A stretch of DNA of 64,000 nucleotides from Hofstenia miamia (lineage: Eukaryota; Xenacoelomorpha; Acoela), in the NCBI GenBank assembly GCA_004352715.1, contig SCFE01000025.1, positions 466,023 through 530,022 of the forward strand. The letters run 5' to 3'. The notes below the pieces were generated by a model. That model searched no databases, was not told where the DNA came from, and was given only the letters and a program-made list of their open reading frames with translations. This document shows positions 1 through 11,290 of the stretch, in pieces. The position numbers and the translations under genes were made by a program. Within the stretch, counting starts at the first letter, position 1. Each line of letters opens with the position of its first letter.

Positions 1-996
1 ATAAATGTAGTTTTCTCAATATTAAATTTCATCGTATTCAGTTCAAAATTTTTTTAGTTTTATTATATGTTCTTGTAAAATCTTTATTTTTGATGTGTAT
101 AAGAGAGGATCATCTGCAAATTGAATGCATTTGCCTTCGATGAAGTTAGGGATATAATTTACATATAGATTAAATAATAGTGTCCCTAAAACTGATCCTT
201 GTGGCACTCTATCATTTATCAATATTTGTTTTGACGATAGATTGTTTACTTTCACGTATTGTGAACGATCAAATATATATGATTTCAGAAATTGGATTGA
301 TGAACCACTAAAATAATAATTTTTTTTTATTTTTTTAATTATTAAATCATGATTGATTGAATTAATGGCCTTTGATATATCAAGTGAAGCAATATAAACT
401 TTTTCATCTTTGTCTAAATTTCTACGCCAGTCATCTATTATTTCAATTAATGCATAATTTGATGATAATCCTTTTCTAAAACCAAATTGCTGTTTGCTTA
501 AAAGTTTATTCTCTTCAATGTAGATCGTTAATTGTTGATATATGAGTTTTTCAAAAATTTTGCTTATTCCTGAGAGAATAGAAATTGGACTGTAATTCGC
601 TGTTTTCTCATTTTTGCCCTTTTTAAAAATGCGAATAACTTCAGCCATTTTTAATTGTTTAGGGAAATAGGAATAGTAAATACCTTCATTGAAAAGATCA
701 CATAATGGTCTTGCTAATACATATAGAGTGTCTTTTAAGAACCATACAGGACAGTAACTTGGCCTTTTTGATTTACTTGTTTTCATCATTTTTGAGCATT
801 TACAAAAATCATGAAGTGAAACATATTTAAATTTAAACGATGAGTGATTCAAATTTATGTTATGATGGTAATTGAATTTAGTAATTTCTTTAATAGAATC
901 TTCATCTTGAAATTTTTTTAAATTATTATTAACAGCACACATTCCATTATCGATAGGCCTACTATGTAGAAGTCGGTCCGTTGCGTGGAATTAACT
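1..996 (-). pseudogene. Non-LTR retrotransposon RT fragment, copy 1
   Basis: This is a partial reverse transcriptase of the LINE type, open for 299 codons (942 to 43). RT core landmarks are visible in order: a YSPIS block after a K-rich stretch, FGFRKG, LDISKA holding the first catalytic aspartate, RVPQGSVLG, and the FADD box (here FADDPLLY) with the catalytic aspartate pair. The region before the core (VWFLKD, LARPLCDLFNE) matches the usual RT N-terminal extension. The 3' part is cut by the window start and the 5' part stops beside an N gap. No endonuclease is present, so it is a dead 5'-truncated copy. It is about 97% identical by eye to the copy at 4700-5935. The clade is not assigned. Confidence 0.88.
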
Positions 997-1996
997 NNNN
1001 NNNNNNNNNNNNNNNNNNNNNNNNNNNNNNNNNNNNNNNNNNNNNNNNNNNNNNNNNNNNNNNNNNNNNNNNNNNNNNNNNNNNNNNNNNNNNNNNNNNN
1101 NNNNNNNNNNNNNNNNNNNNNNNNNNNNNNNNNNNNNNNNNNNNNNNNNNNNNNNNNNNNNNNNNNNNNNNNNNNNNNNNNNNNNNNNNNNNNNNNNNNN
1201 NNNNNNNNNNNNNNNNNNNNNNNNNNNNNNNNNNNNNNNNNNNNNNNNNNNNNNNNNNNNNNNNNNNNNNNNNNNNNNNNNNNNNNNNNNNNNNNNNNNN
1301 NNNNNNNNNNNNNNNNNNNNNNNNNNNNNNNNNNNNNNNNNNNNNNNNNNNNNNNNNNNNNNNNNNNNNNNNNNNNNNNNNNNNNNNNNNNNNNNNNNNN
1401 NNNNNNNNNNNNNNNNNNNNNNNNNNNNNNNNNNNNNNNNNNNNNNNNNNNNNNNNNNNNNNNNNNNNNNNNNNNNNNNNNNNNNNNNNNNNNNNNNNNN
1501 NNNNNNNNNNNNNNNNNNNNNNNNNNNNNNNNNNNNNNNNNNNNNNNNNNNNNNNNNNNNNNNNNNNNNNNNNNNNNNNNNNNNNNNNNNNNNNNNNNNN
1601 NNNNNNNNNNNNNNNNNNNNNNNNNNNNNNNNNNNNNNNNNNNNNNNNNNNNNNNNNNNNNNNNNNNNNNNNNNNNNNNNNNNNNNNNNNNNNNNNNNNN
1701 NNNNNNNNNNNNNNNNNNNNNNNNNNNNNNNNNNNNNNNNNNNNNNNNNNNNNNNNNNNNNNNNNNNNNNNNNNNNNNNNNNNNNNNNNNNNNNNNNNNN
1801 NNNNNNNNNNNNNNNNNNNNNNNNNNNNNNNNNNNNNNNNNNNNNNNNNNNNNNNNNNNNNNNNNNNNNNNNNNNNNNNNNNNNNNNNNNNNNNNNNNNN
1901 NNNNNNNNNNNNNNNNNNNNNNNNNNNNNNNNNNNNNNNNNNNNNNNNNNNNNNNNNNNNNNNNNNNNNNNNNNNNNNNNNNNNNNNNNNNNNNNN
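997..1996. other. Assembly gap, 1000 N
   Basis: Exactly 1000 unknown bases, the usual placeholder for a gap of unknown size. It starts directly at the 5' end of LINE copy 1, so the true junction of that copy is not known. Open frames running across it are artefacts. Confidence 0.99.
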
Positions 1997-4699
1997 GAAC
2001 GAAATTATTCGAAAAAACAGGTGTTTCTATTGTTTTGATTCTTTGCATTAATAACATTTATTACCTGCAAATCTATTATATTGCATTAGATAGCTGCGAT
2101 ATTTTAATATATTTCAAGGATCGTAGAATAGCAAATTCCTTTTACAAAACGTTAGTAGTAATTTTTTCTCACAAGAAAATAATCTAATAAATATTTTAAT
2201 ATTTCTTAGAGAACGCCATCTTTTGTATTATATATTAATTTAAAAATGCATGTTAAATAAAAAAAGTTGTTAATATTATTCAAGAAACAGTCGCCTAGAA
2301 ATCTATTTCTAAGAAATGATGGAGCAAACGCCAAAATGCTTGCCAATTTGAAGTGTAATTGCGGTTGACTGGATTTCCAAATAAATTTAGTTTTATGAAA
2401 ATATACTTTGAATAATGTTATCCAATTCCAATAGTAGTTAACTAAAAACACGAAATCGAAGCCGAGTTCATTTTTTGGAAATCACCGAGCACTAACTTAT
2501 CCTCGATGTATCAATTTTAGTTGTATGACTTCAAGACCAGAATTTTAACTTTTCGTTTTGTTTTACTTTTTAAGATTGATTGCATTAGCTCAAATATGCA
2601 CTGATAAAACAAATTTATAAAATAAGTTGCAATGGAGTCAATTGAACTATCCTTTCTGATATTCGATGTGGAGATTTCTGTCAGATATTACTCGGTGAAA
2701 TTGAATCATTCTATGACAGGCAGAAATATTCTACAAAGAAGTTGAAGATGTTTTAATTTTTAACACTCTTCCACCTATTGTTCTTTTAAAATTTTAAACC
2801 GTTTTCTTCCTTCACATTCTCTTAAATTTCGACCAAACCTACGACGGCATTTGCGAATCTTGTGATTTGGAAATATCTGTGGGAAAATGGCGAAGATTTA
2901 TCACTAAAATTATTCGAGTTTTTCGTGCAGATTAAAATATTAAATTTTTTCAATGAGAAGCATTTAATTAAAATTTGCAAATGTGTAATGAATAATTGAT
3001 AAGTTTTACTTGCTTACATCCTGATTAAAGCTGTGTTAATTGAGAAATAATGCAAAAATGGTAAATTTTGCAAAGGATTTTCTATATTATTAAGTATTTT
3101 CATTATCATATCTATAGCATAGATGGACATGAATTGAGCCAGATTGGGTCTGCCGAGCTTGAGACAAAATAAAAAATTCATACAATGCTCATCATCTTAG
3201 TTTATTTTCAAAATTTTGATTTTCACAAATCATTTAGTTTAGTTTAAGCACTACGTTTGTGAATATATTACTATTGAGTGTGATTATTACCACATGCATT
3301 CTAAGCATATTTTCTTCATAACTTTAGAGTGGGTCTGTTACGTTCAGATTGTGTTTTCCGTTACCTAAAAATTCATCCTTTTTCATGCGAAATCAAATTT
3401 TATAATCTCATTTTGTTTTTGACGATTTCTAAACGATATTTGTATTGACAAAATATAACTTTGTTGAAAAATGAAATGTGTCCTCTTTACAGAATTCATA
3501 AAATTATTAATTACAATGTATTGACAAGAGTTGCTCTTAGTGGAATATGCAATATAAATAACAGTCTAACTTTCCAAAAAGACAATGCGTTATGCAAACA
3601 GTTCTGATGAAATCTATTCCCTAGTTAAATTAAAATTATTAATAATAGCATTAAAATGCATTATTAGCTATTTGAAATGGCATTTTAATGGCCAAATTCT
3701 TGGAGCCCAAATTTACATTGCACCTTTATCACAGATTGAAATTTTTGGTTCTCTGTCAAATCAGAGGCCAAGGAGCTCCAATGCAATAAGGCAACCTCAA
3801 ACATTAAAAGATCCACAAACTAGTATGGCTCTTTTGTGCTATATGCTGAATCAAAGGAAAGTATTTCTGAAAATGCAATCAAGTATTTGATGGTCCTATT
3901 CATGTAAATCATACTTTCAGCATGTACAGAGGCAATACGCAAGAGTACTGCTTGAAGATGACTTACTGTATGGGGAATAAAGTAAACATTGTATTAATTT
4001 ATCGGTTTTTTTGTTCCTTTGTTTCATTTTTTTAATAAAATCATTGTTTGATAAACATATATTTTAAATTAAATGCCGTGTGTTTGAATGCGTTAAATTT
4101 GAAAAGCCTATTTTTTAAATTGATTTTGTTAGTTCTTAAATTGTATAGTAAAGAATGTAGTTTCAATATTAATAATTGCAGCAAACTGTCATCTTGCAAA
4201 ATTTATAGAGTGACTACGCTGTTATTTTACATATTCTATGCAGGATATTTTTTTATTTATTTATTTATTTAATTCCTTTTTTTTACAAATCAAGTGATTA
4301 ACTCTTATGAAGAATTAAAACAATAGATAGAAATTAACCTGGTTCCCAAAAAAATACTTTGTCTTGGTTTTGAAAGTTTATTGTCCTCATTACACGAATT
4401 ATTTCTGTCGCGAGATGGCGTACGAAAATTGATTTTACGTGCTCTCTTAATACATGGCATAAAAAATATTTTTAGCAATTGCTCTAAATTGGCCTGCATT
4501 TTTATACCGTCACGAAATCTTTCTGAATAACGAAGCAATTTGCATTGTAGTGCTGCCTTTTTTTAAAAGAAATGTTTGCTAGATTTTGGGGCAATTTGCA
4601 TTTTATTCGCCCATACATTTTCTTGAGAAGTCATAGAAAAAAGTATTTTTAACCGTTAAAATTTAACGATTCCTCTAAATTGGTCTGCTATTAAATGCT
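1997..4699. other. AT-rich stretch, no gene supported
   Basis: I see no supportable gene here. The longest open frame (3585-3890, plus, 101 codons) matches no family I know. A degenerate direct repeat is visible near its end: about 4460-4510 and 4638-4690 share a block reading roughly CTCTAAATTGGYCTGC, each preceded by an AAAATATTTTTA-like run. A short TTTA tandem lies near 4252-4272. Confidence 0.5.
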
Positions 4700-5935
4700 G
4701 TAATCAAATAAGACCATCAAATACAATCCTAGACTTCATTGGTAATATATGTCGAATCTTCGTTAGCAGTTTAACTCCATGGGCCATTTTCTTCGTAGTT
4801 GCATTGATCTGATCTGTAAATTTAAGTTCATTGTCAATTTCAATACCCAAATATTAAATGTTCTTAGTTTCATAAATGATATTTTTTCAACATATATTGA
4901 TTCTAATGTTGCCCTCTTTTCTTTTTTATTCTTTATAATCATAAATGTAGTTTTCTCAATATTAAATTTCATCATATTCAGTTCAAAAAAAATTTTTAGT
5001 TTAATTATATGTTCTTGTAAAATCTTTATTTTTGATGTATATAAGAGAGTATCATCTGCAAATTGAATGCATTTGCCTTCGATGAAGTTAGGGATATAAT
5101 TTACATATACATTAAATAATAGTGGCCCTAAAACTGATCCTTGTGGCACTCTATCATTTATCAATATTTGCTTTGACGATAGATTGTTTACTTTCATGTA
5201 TTGTGAACGATCAAATATATATGATTTTAGCAATTGGATTGATGAATCACTAAAATTATAAATTTCTCTTAGTTTTTTAATTAGTAAATCATGATTAATT
5301 GAATTAATGGCCTTTGATATATCAAGTGAAGCAATATAAACTTCTTCATCTTTGTCTAATTTTCTACGCCAGTCATCTATTGTTTCAATTAATGCATAAT
5401 TTGTTGATAATCCTTTTCTAAAACCAAATTGCTGTTTGCTTAAAAGTTTATTCTCTTCAATGTAGATCGTTAATTGTTGATATATGAGTTTTTCAAAAAT
5501 TTTGCTTATTCCTGAGATAATAGAAATTGGACTGTAATTCGCTGTTTTATCATTCTTGCCCTTTTTAAAAATGGGAATAACTTCAGCCATTTTTAATTGT
5601 TTAGGGAAATAGGAATAGTAAATACATTCATTGAAGAGATCACATAATGGTCTTGCTAAACATATAGAGTGTCTTTTAAGAACCATACAGGACAGTATGG
5701 CCTTTTTGATTTACTTGTTTTCATCATTTTTGAGCATTTACAAAAATTATGAAGTGAAACATATTTAAATTTAAACAATAAGTGATTCAAATTTATGTTA
5801 TGATGGTAATTGAATTTAGTAATTTCTTTAATAGAATCTTCATCTTGAAATTTTTTTTAATTATTATTAACAGCACACATTCCATTATCGATAGGCCTAC
5901 TATGTAGAAGTCGGTCCGTTGCGTGGAATTAACCG
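4700..5935 (-). pseudogene. Non-LTR retrotransposon RT fragment, copy 2
   Basis: This is a second copy of the element at 1-996, extending further 3'. An open frame of 307 codons (5686 to 4763) holds FGFRKG, LDISKA, RVPQGSVLG and FADDTLLY, so the catalytic aspartates are present. At least two frameshifts break it. One is a 1-base loss near 5660 relative to copy 1, which cuts off the N-terminal extension. The other is near 4865, after which the thumb region (GIEIDNEL, KKMAHGVKLL) continues in another frame down to about 4700. Its 5' end is the same as in copy 1: both end with the block GTCCGTTGCGTGGAATTAAC. The 5' part and endonuclease are missing. Confidence 0.88.
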
Positions 5936-7982
5936 ATGTATTTCAAATTGAAAGAATGGAGATTGAAATTCAAAATTTGGATTTATGAATATTTTTATAA
6001 AATTTGGCTTGCAGTGGAAATCATTAATTGTATTATCAAAATACAGGCTTGCATATAGAAAAGTGATTGTCTTCCACTTCCACAACAATTCTAAAACATG
6101 TCAATATTTTTCCATTAATTTGTGCGGAACCAATATTTGCCTGATTCAGTCCCATTTAGCCAGGTTGGATGTGGTCTTAGTCCCATGAAATTTTCTGGTT
6201 CCAAGACATACGTTTCATTTGAGCAAAATAGATAAAAATTATTAGTATAATTTTGATATCCTTATTTCCAAGTTATTCATTTTTTGTTACAGTCACCTGA
6301 AATGTTTAGTCCCAGTATTTGAGACTGGGATTAGGAAACTCAATAGGACTGAGCAGGCCCCGCAGTACTCTACTCGTGGTTAATCAGTATTAATGTGAAC
6401 TGAAATATAAAATTCAAAGCTGCGGCATATGCAATAATTGGTTGAATCAGTTAAGATACACAATGTAGTGATGAATTGTTTGGAGTCTGACTTCAGGAAA
6501 TTTTCAATTTCATTTCTACACGCAGAAATTACTTATGAAGAGTTCAGTTTCTGTTCCATTAAAAATCAAATTAGTAACAAAATTGGGAAATCACACACAG
6601 GCGCAATCCTTAAAATATGTAAAATCATGTGCGACAATTCCGTATTTTGTCATGGAAGCTAGAATTTCTTTGGAGTGATTATTTAACCAATATTTTTTAC
6701 ATTCACCAAATTTTGTAGCTGTATTCGCTTTTTTCTTTTGAATTCTGTTGTTTACAACGAATAACAAAAGGAATAAAAAAGTGGACGATGTTCTTAAGTC
6801 TGTCTAACTTGATTGTTTCTACAAGTCTACTCCTATTTTGGAGGAAGCGTTCAACACTTTGAATGATTCAGACTAATATTTGTAATTTTAATGCATTTTG
6901 TCATTATTTTTAAAAAATTGTGTTTACATTACATTAGGGTGCGTTGAACATTTTCTATTGTGTTGATAATGTCTGTATTTTGAATTTGCATTTCCATAAA
7001 TTTCCATTAAATTTCCATTCCATAAAATGATTTCCATTTCCATACAGAACACTGTCAAAATGTGTAACTATTATATGTTTTAGATGGTGTCAATAATTAA
7101 TTTAAAATTCTAACAATATTGGAAGAATTTCAAAATTATTGTAACACATTTCGCGCCATAATTGGTTTAGCAACAAAAGTCGTATGGCCTAGACATACTA
7201 AATGTATGAAAAGTTTTCTTTTAGTAGAAACGTATATAATTACAATAAATCTAAATTACATCTAACAAAATATTTTAAAAATTCATTTTAAATGTTTAAA
7301 ATTTTGTTTTATGTTCTACGTAAGCTTTTTGCTGCAGGTTTTACAACTTTTGGATTGAAGAAAGGCATAACTGCTTTTAAATAGATTGCTAGAGGCCTCT
7401 GTTATGTGCGTCCAATCAAATTCAAGCAAATGAATGAATTATATTTGAATGACATATTATTTTAACAGATTTCTTATGAAATTGGAGTATTCATTTGATT
7501 ATTAGGATAATACTAGTCAAATTCCCTTGAAATGGAATCTCTGTTCTGCTGGGACGTAGCCAGGATTTTGAATAGAGGAGAAGGGGGCATGTCAAGTTTG
7601 TAATTCATGAAATTATCATATCTAAATGACACATTTGTGCTAGAAGACGCTCCCATTGGTCTCTCCTGGCAGTCCAGACATAGAACCGGTCACCACAGGT
7701 TGAAATTATAATATTTTCATCAACTGAAAAACTTAAAAAGAAAAGTGATTTCTTGTCATCAATAAATATAATTTTGTATATATAATATTATCTTTTCAAT
7801 AAGCTGGGAATGGTCAATAATGACAATATATAGGGCAATAATACAAACTATTGGTTAAATTAATACAGTACAAAATATATAATTAACTACGTTCATTAAA
7901 ACGATATTTTCCTTTATTAATCGTTTACATATACTAAAACAATAGAAGCAACAGATAATTAAATTGTATATTATGAAGTCAT
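5936..7982. other. AT-rich stretch; one GC-richer repeat-like patch
   Basis: I see no gene. A GC-richer patch at about 7543-7700 includes GGGACGTAGCCAGGATTTT followed by a G-rich run, which looks like a decayed dispersed repeat. A candidate poly(A) signal for the minus-strand GPCR, AATAAA, lies at 7913-7918, about 65 nt past its stop. Confidence 0.45.
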
Positions 7983-8933
7983 TCAAAAACTTTTAAGTAA
8001 CGATTTTCGGAATTTTTCATTCGTCAACAAGTATATGAAAAAATTTATTGTTGAGTTGAAATTTCTAAAACCCAATGCTGTGTGCCAGAATAAGTAATTG
8101 TATGAACTTTTCCAAAAATTAGCATTTTCTTCAGGAGTACTAAAATAGCTGCGCAATTGGAATAAATAATATGGCAAATATACACTAACCATAGCCACGC
8201 AACATGCCACTAGGGTAATAGTTACACGTACATCATCTTTTGCAAATGTTTTCTTAAATTTTTTTTTGGCAATGTTAGCTCTGTAAAACAATCGAATCAC
8301 AATAGCGATATTGCCAAAAGTAATAATTAACAAGGGAATGGTATAGCCAATAAATATATTACTAAACAAGAGGTACTTGTTATCTGCACGGAAGCACCGA
8401 ATTCCAGAATAGAGACGTCCAGCCCAAACCACAGTGCTTGGAAAATAATCGTATATGTCAAACTGCAGAGCTGCGTGGGTCAACGAAAATAGACATGTGA
8501 TTATGCAAACATTTTCTGCATAACGTTTTTTATTCCATTTTCTGGCAAAATCTATTGTATAGGAATTGATAACTCTATCTAATGTTATTAAAACAACACT
8601 ATATGTAGTGTGGAACAGATTGAATGTCATTATTGAACTCCAAATTGAGCATGCTTGAAGAAAGCTGTTTAATATGAACTCTTCAGGGTAAATGATAAAG
8701 GGAAGGTTGAATACGGGAAAATCAAAACAGTTGAGAAGATCTGCAAAAGTTAAATGAGCTAAATAGGTTTGTGAGGCTTTATTCTTGACGAAAGGATTCC
8801 GCTTAATGATGAATAAGACTATGAGGTTAGTAGGGATCCCAAGTATTCCAATTATGAGGCTGTGCACTAAAAGGAAGTAATCTTTGTAATAGCCACCTGG
8901 TTTGTCAAATGTTACATTTGTCTGAATGCTCAT
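7983..8933 (-). CDS. Class A (rhodopsin-like) GPCR, orphan, paralogue 1
   Basis: This is a predicted seven-helix receptor of the plasma membrane, 316 residues in one exon. Class A landmarks are visible: N36 in GxxTN (1.50), LTFAD with D65 (2.50), C95 at the top of TM3 paired with C180 in loop 2, DRV at 119-121 in place of DRY, P200 in TM5, and YLP with P254 in TM6. TM7 reads NFFIY at 297-301, so the NPxxY proline is absent. A tail FRKSL suggests helix 8. An N-glycosylation site (N6-V-T) lies in the short N-terminus. The ATG is supported because paralogue 2 starts at the same residue with no indels between them. AG ends 7 nt before the ATG. The ligand is unknown, and peptide, amine or odorant roles cannot be separated. 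Confidence 0.9.
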   Translation of the reverse strand: MSIQTNVTFDKPGGYYKDYFLLVHSLIIGILGIPTNLIVLFIIKRNPFVKNKASQTYLAHLTFADLLNCFDFPVFNLPFIIYPEEFILNSFLQACSIWSSIMTFNLFHTTYSVVLITLDRVINSYTIDFARKWNKKRYAENVCIITCLFSLTHAALQFDIYDYFPSTVVWAGRLYSGIRCFRADNKYLLFSNIFIGYTIPLLIITFGNIAIVIRLFYRANIAKKKFKKTFAKDDVRVTITLVACCVAMVSVYLPYYLFQLRSYFSTPEENANFWKSSYNYLFWHTALGFRNFNSTINFFIYLLTNEKFRKSLLKSF

Positions 8934-8939
8934 TCAGTA

Positions 8940-8960
8940 TCTAAATTGTTTGTTTTAAGA
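8940..8960 (-). promoter_or_regulatory. Putative 3' splice (or trans-splice) acceptor before GPCR 1
   Basis: On the minus strand the sequence reads ACAATTTAG|ATACTGA|ATG. The AG at 8941-8942 lies 7 nt before the ATG. The same layout occurs at GPCR 2, at the GPCR fragment near 36783 and at the MFS gene. It fits a 5'UTR intron or a spliced-leader acceptor. This is inference; no transcript is available. Confidence 0.45.
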
Positions 8961-9986
8961 AATTCATTAAATCTCATTGGCTTATTGCAAAGTTTGCTTT
9001 CATTTGCAATGGATTTACTCGATTAAAATAACGTCTTTGTTATTATAGTGAAAATTCAGATTTCGGTTTATATAATATAATCAAAAGTTTTTGTATTAAA
9101 ATAAACTTTTCAAATATGTGATGGAGGAAGCATATTCAATTTGAATATGAAATCGATTAAGTTCAAAAACATTTAATAAATAATTATGGTTTCAAATCAA
9201 AATTATCCTGGCCTCATAACGGATTTTTTTACTTCACCTATTTAAAGAGAATTCAAATATAATATTACATTGCCTGTTGCTATGTCATTAGATCTTTGCC
9301 TAAACATACAGTGGAATTTTTTCAGTTTTTCAAATTCATTATTTTGGGTGGCCAGTTGCACCGATTATTAAAGCTTCGGAATAGTTTTGTAATTTCTGTT
9401 TTTTTAATAAACATTACTCTTTTTTAATGCAAAAATGACATTTGATAGGCTAAATGTTGAATATGCTTAGAAAATATATATTTTTAGTTCAAAAATTCAA
9501 GATTCACAGGCAGCAAATAAAGTGTGAAATTGAAAATATGTATATATATAATAACTTTAGTTTTGTGGAATTAAAAAGACACAGTAAAAAATGAGACTTA
9601 TAGCTATACTCAATTGAAATATCAACGCGTTTTGAACTCTAGGATGATAATTTAATTACATAAAGCATAATTGCAAATGACTAGTGACTACTAAAAATTA
9701 CGTAAAAATACTTCTGAAAGTAATACTTATATCAAGCAAATACCTAACCCTTAATTTTATCTTCCAAAAATAAAAAAAATACTTACTTACTATTTATTAA
9801 GTACATAGCATTAATGAATTTTTTTCACAATAGCAGAATTTTATTACCAAGGGGAATTCTAATTGGTCAAATCTTATCCAATGATGCGAAATTTCAAAAT
9901 TTAATGAAAATCTCTTTTTGTAAACGCAAGTCTTGCTATCTTAGGTAATTGGTCAATGCAAATATTTTGCCGATTCATAGTATATG
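8961..9986. other. Upstream region of GPCR 1
   Basis: No gene is seen. A block at 9857-9893 (CTAATTGGTCAAATCTTATC and onward) resembles 37226-37263 upstream of GPCR 2, and may be a duplicated regulatory element or 5' exon. The rest is AT-rich with short homopolymer runs. Confidence 0.4.
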
Positions 9987-10520
9987 TACCGTATTTACCC
10001 GTGTATAAGCCGCATCCGTAGATAAGCCGCACCCCGAGTTTGGGAGAAGATTTTTAAGAAAAAAAGTTTTTTGAGCAATATAAAAATTCACAAGTATTGA
10101 ATCAACGAAGCATATTTATTTACATTAGTCATATATTTTTACAACTTTCAAGAAAAGAAACCTGCATTTCCGCGATTTATTGCCTATCTTAATACATTAA
10201 GTAAAACTATAAATCTATATAGATCTTGTAATGATGCTCCTCTAAATTGCTCTTGATATTTGCATGCATATTATTTCTAAGCTAACAATACATTCTAATA
10301 CTTTAATATTGTGATATTTTTAATAAATTAATTGTTTGTCTTTTAAACAAGGATATTACATTACCTTAATGTATATTACAGCAAGATCACGTACTTTAGT
10401 TTACAATATATGTGCAAATTATGTACCTTCGCGAGATGTTTCTGTAGATAAGCCGCACCCCCGCTTTGGGAGCAATTTTTCGTGGAAAAAGGTGCGGCTT
10501 ATACACGGGTAAATACGGTA
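9987..10520. mobile_element. MITE with CCGTATTTACCC terminal inverted repeats
   Basis: This 534-bp non-coding element has matching ends: the left begins TA-CCGTATTTACCCGTGTA and the right is its reverse complement, both continuing into TAAGCCGCA. TA flanks both sides, as expected for a Tc1/mariner-type target. A second motif, GTAGATAAGCCGCACCCC followed by a TTTGGGAG run, occurs in direct orientation near both ends (about 10018 and 10445). In the right arm it pairs with the terminal GGTGCGGCTTA to make an extra hairpin. There is no open frame, so it would depend on a transposase made elsewhere. Confidence 0.85.
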
Positions 10521-10604
10521 ATTCTTATAGAGATTGATTATAGATATTGTACATATGTTCTAAACTTTACCAACTACCCTCTATTCATCCATTGGTTTTG
10601 CAGT

Positions 10605-11290
10605 TAATAAGAATAAGAATAAGAAAGTCTTTATTTAGTAATTGTTTAACAATTGCAGAACTGATGACTCATTATTAAATAGCGTCATAAAAATACAAAA
10701 TGATTTTTACAGTAGAATTAAACATGTGTAAGTTGCGACATTATTACAATGTAATTAGTTACGTGAAATAGTGTAATCACTATATATATTTTTTTTGTAA
10801 AAAAGTTTTTAACTGCTTTTTAAAAGACTTAAAATTTTTGTGATTTTTTAATAACTTTTGGAAGGTTGTTCCAGTAGCTGATAGCGCTATTAATAAATAA
10901 ACTTTTCAAAATATTTTTATGAAATTTAATGCAAGCAAATTTTTTCGACCTCTTTCGGATATTGACGTTAAACTTGATTCAATTGCAATTCATTAATTAT
11001 CTTAAAGAAGTTTACTACCACGTTATCAAAAATGATTAGCTGTCTTGGGGAAGGGTAGTTGCAGGTATGTAATCTTTCGTTTTGCTAGAGTTTTTTGACA
11101 CACTTTCAGAGCCCATTTAAACTGGGTTTCAAGCTTTTTTTATAATTTATAGTGTTCATTAGGTGTACTTACTACATTATTAAATCGATATGCATGTCAC
11201 TTATGTTGTAAATCTCAGTTTCAAGAGTACCCAATAAGTCATTATAATTTTCACAATTCAAATAACGATGGAATCTGCTTCACCCTAGAA
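10605..11290 (-). pseudogene. Non-LTR retrotransposon 3' end (decayed)
   Basis: This is the C-terminal end of a LINE ORF2. In minus orientation, 10873-10859 encodes WNNLP followed by a K-rich FKSFKKQLK segment, the usual tail of these proteins (family pattern W-N-x-L-P ... F-K-x-x-L). Upstream coding is broken by stops and frameshifts to about 11290. The 3' end has AATAAA, then a short tandem TTATTC tail at about 10605-10625 instead of poly(A). Confidence 0.65.

Noticed and set aside
918-2187. Long open frames on both strands across 997-1996
   Set aside because: They consist almost wholly of N and exist only because unknown codons do not stop translation.
3585-3890. 101-codon plus-strand frame
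   Set aside because: No recognisable motif, AT-driven composition, and no neighbouring exon or signal.
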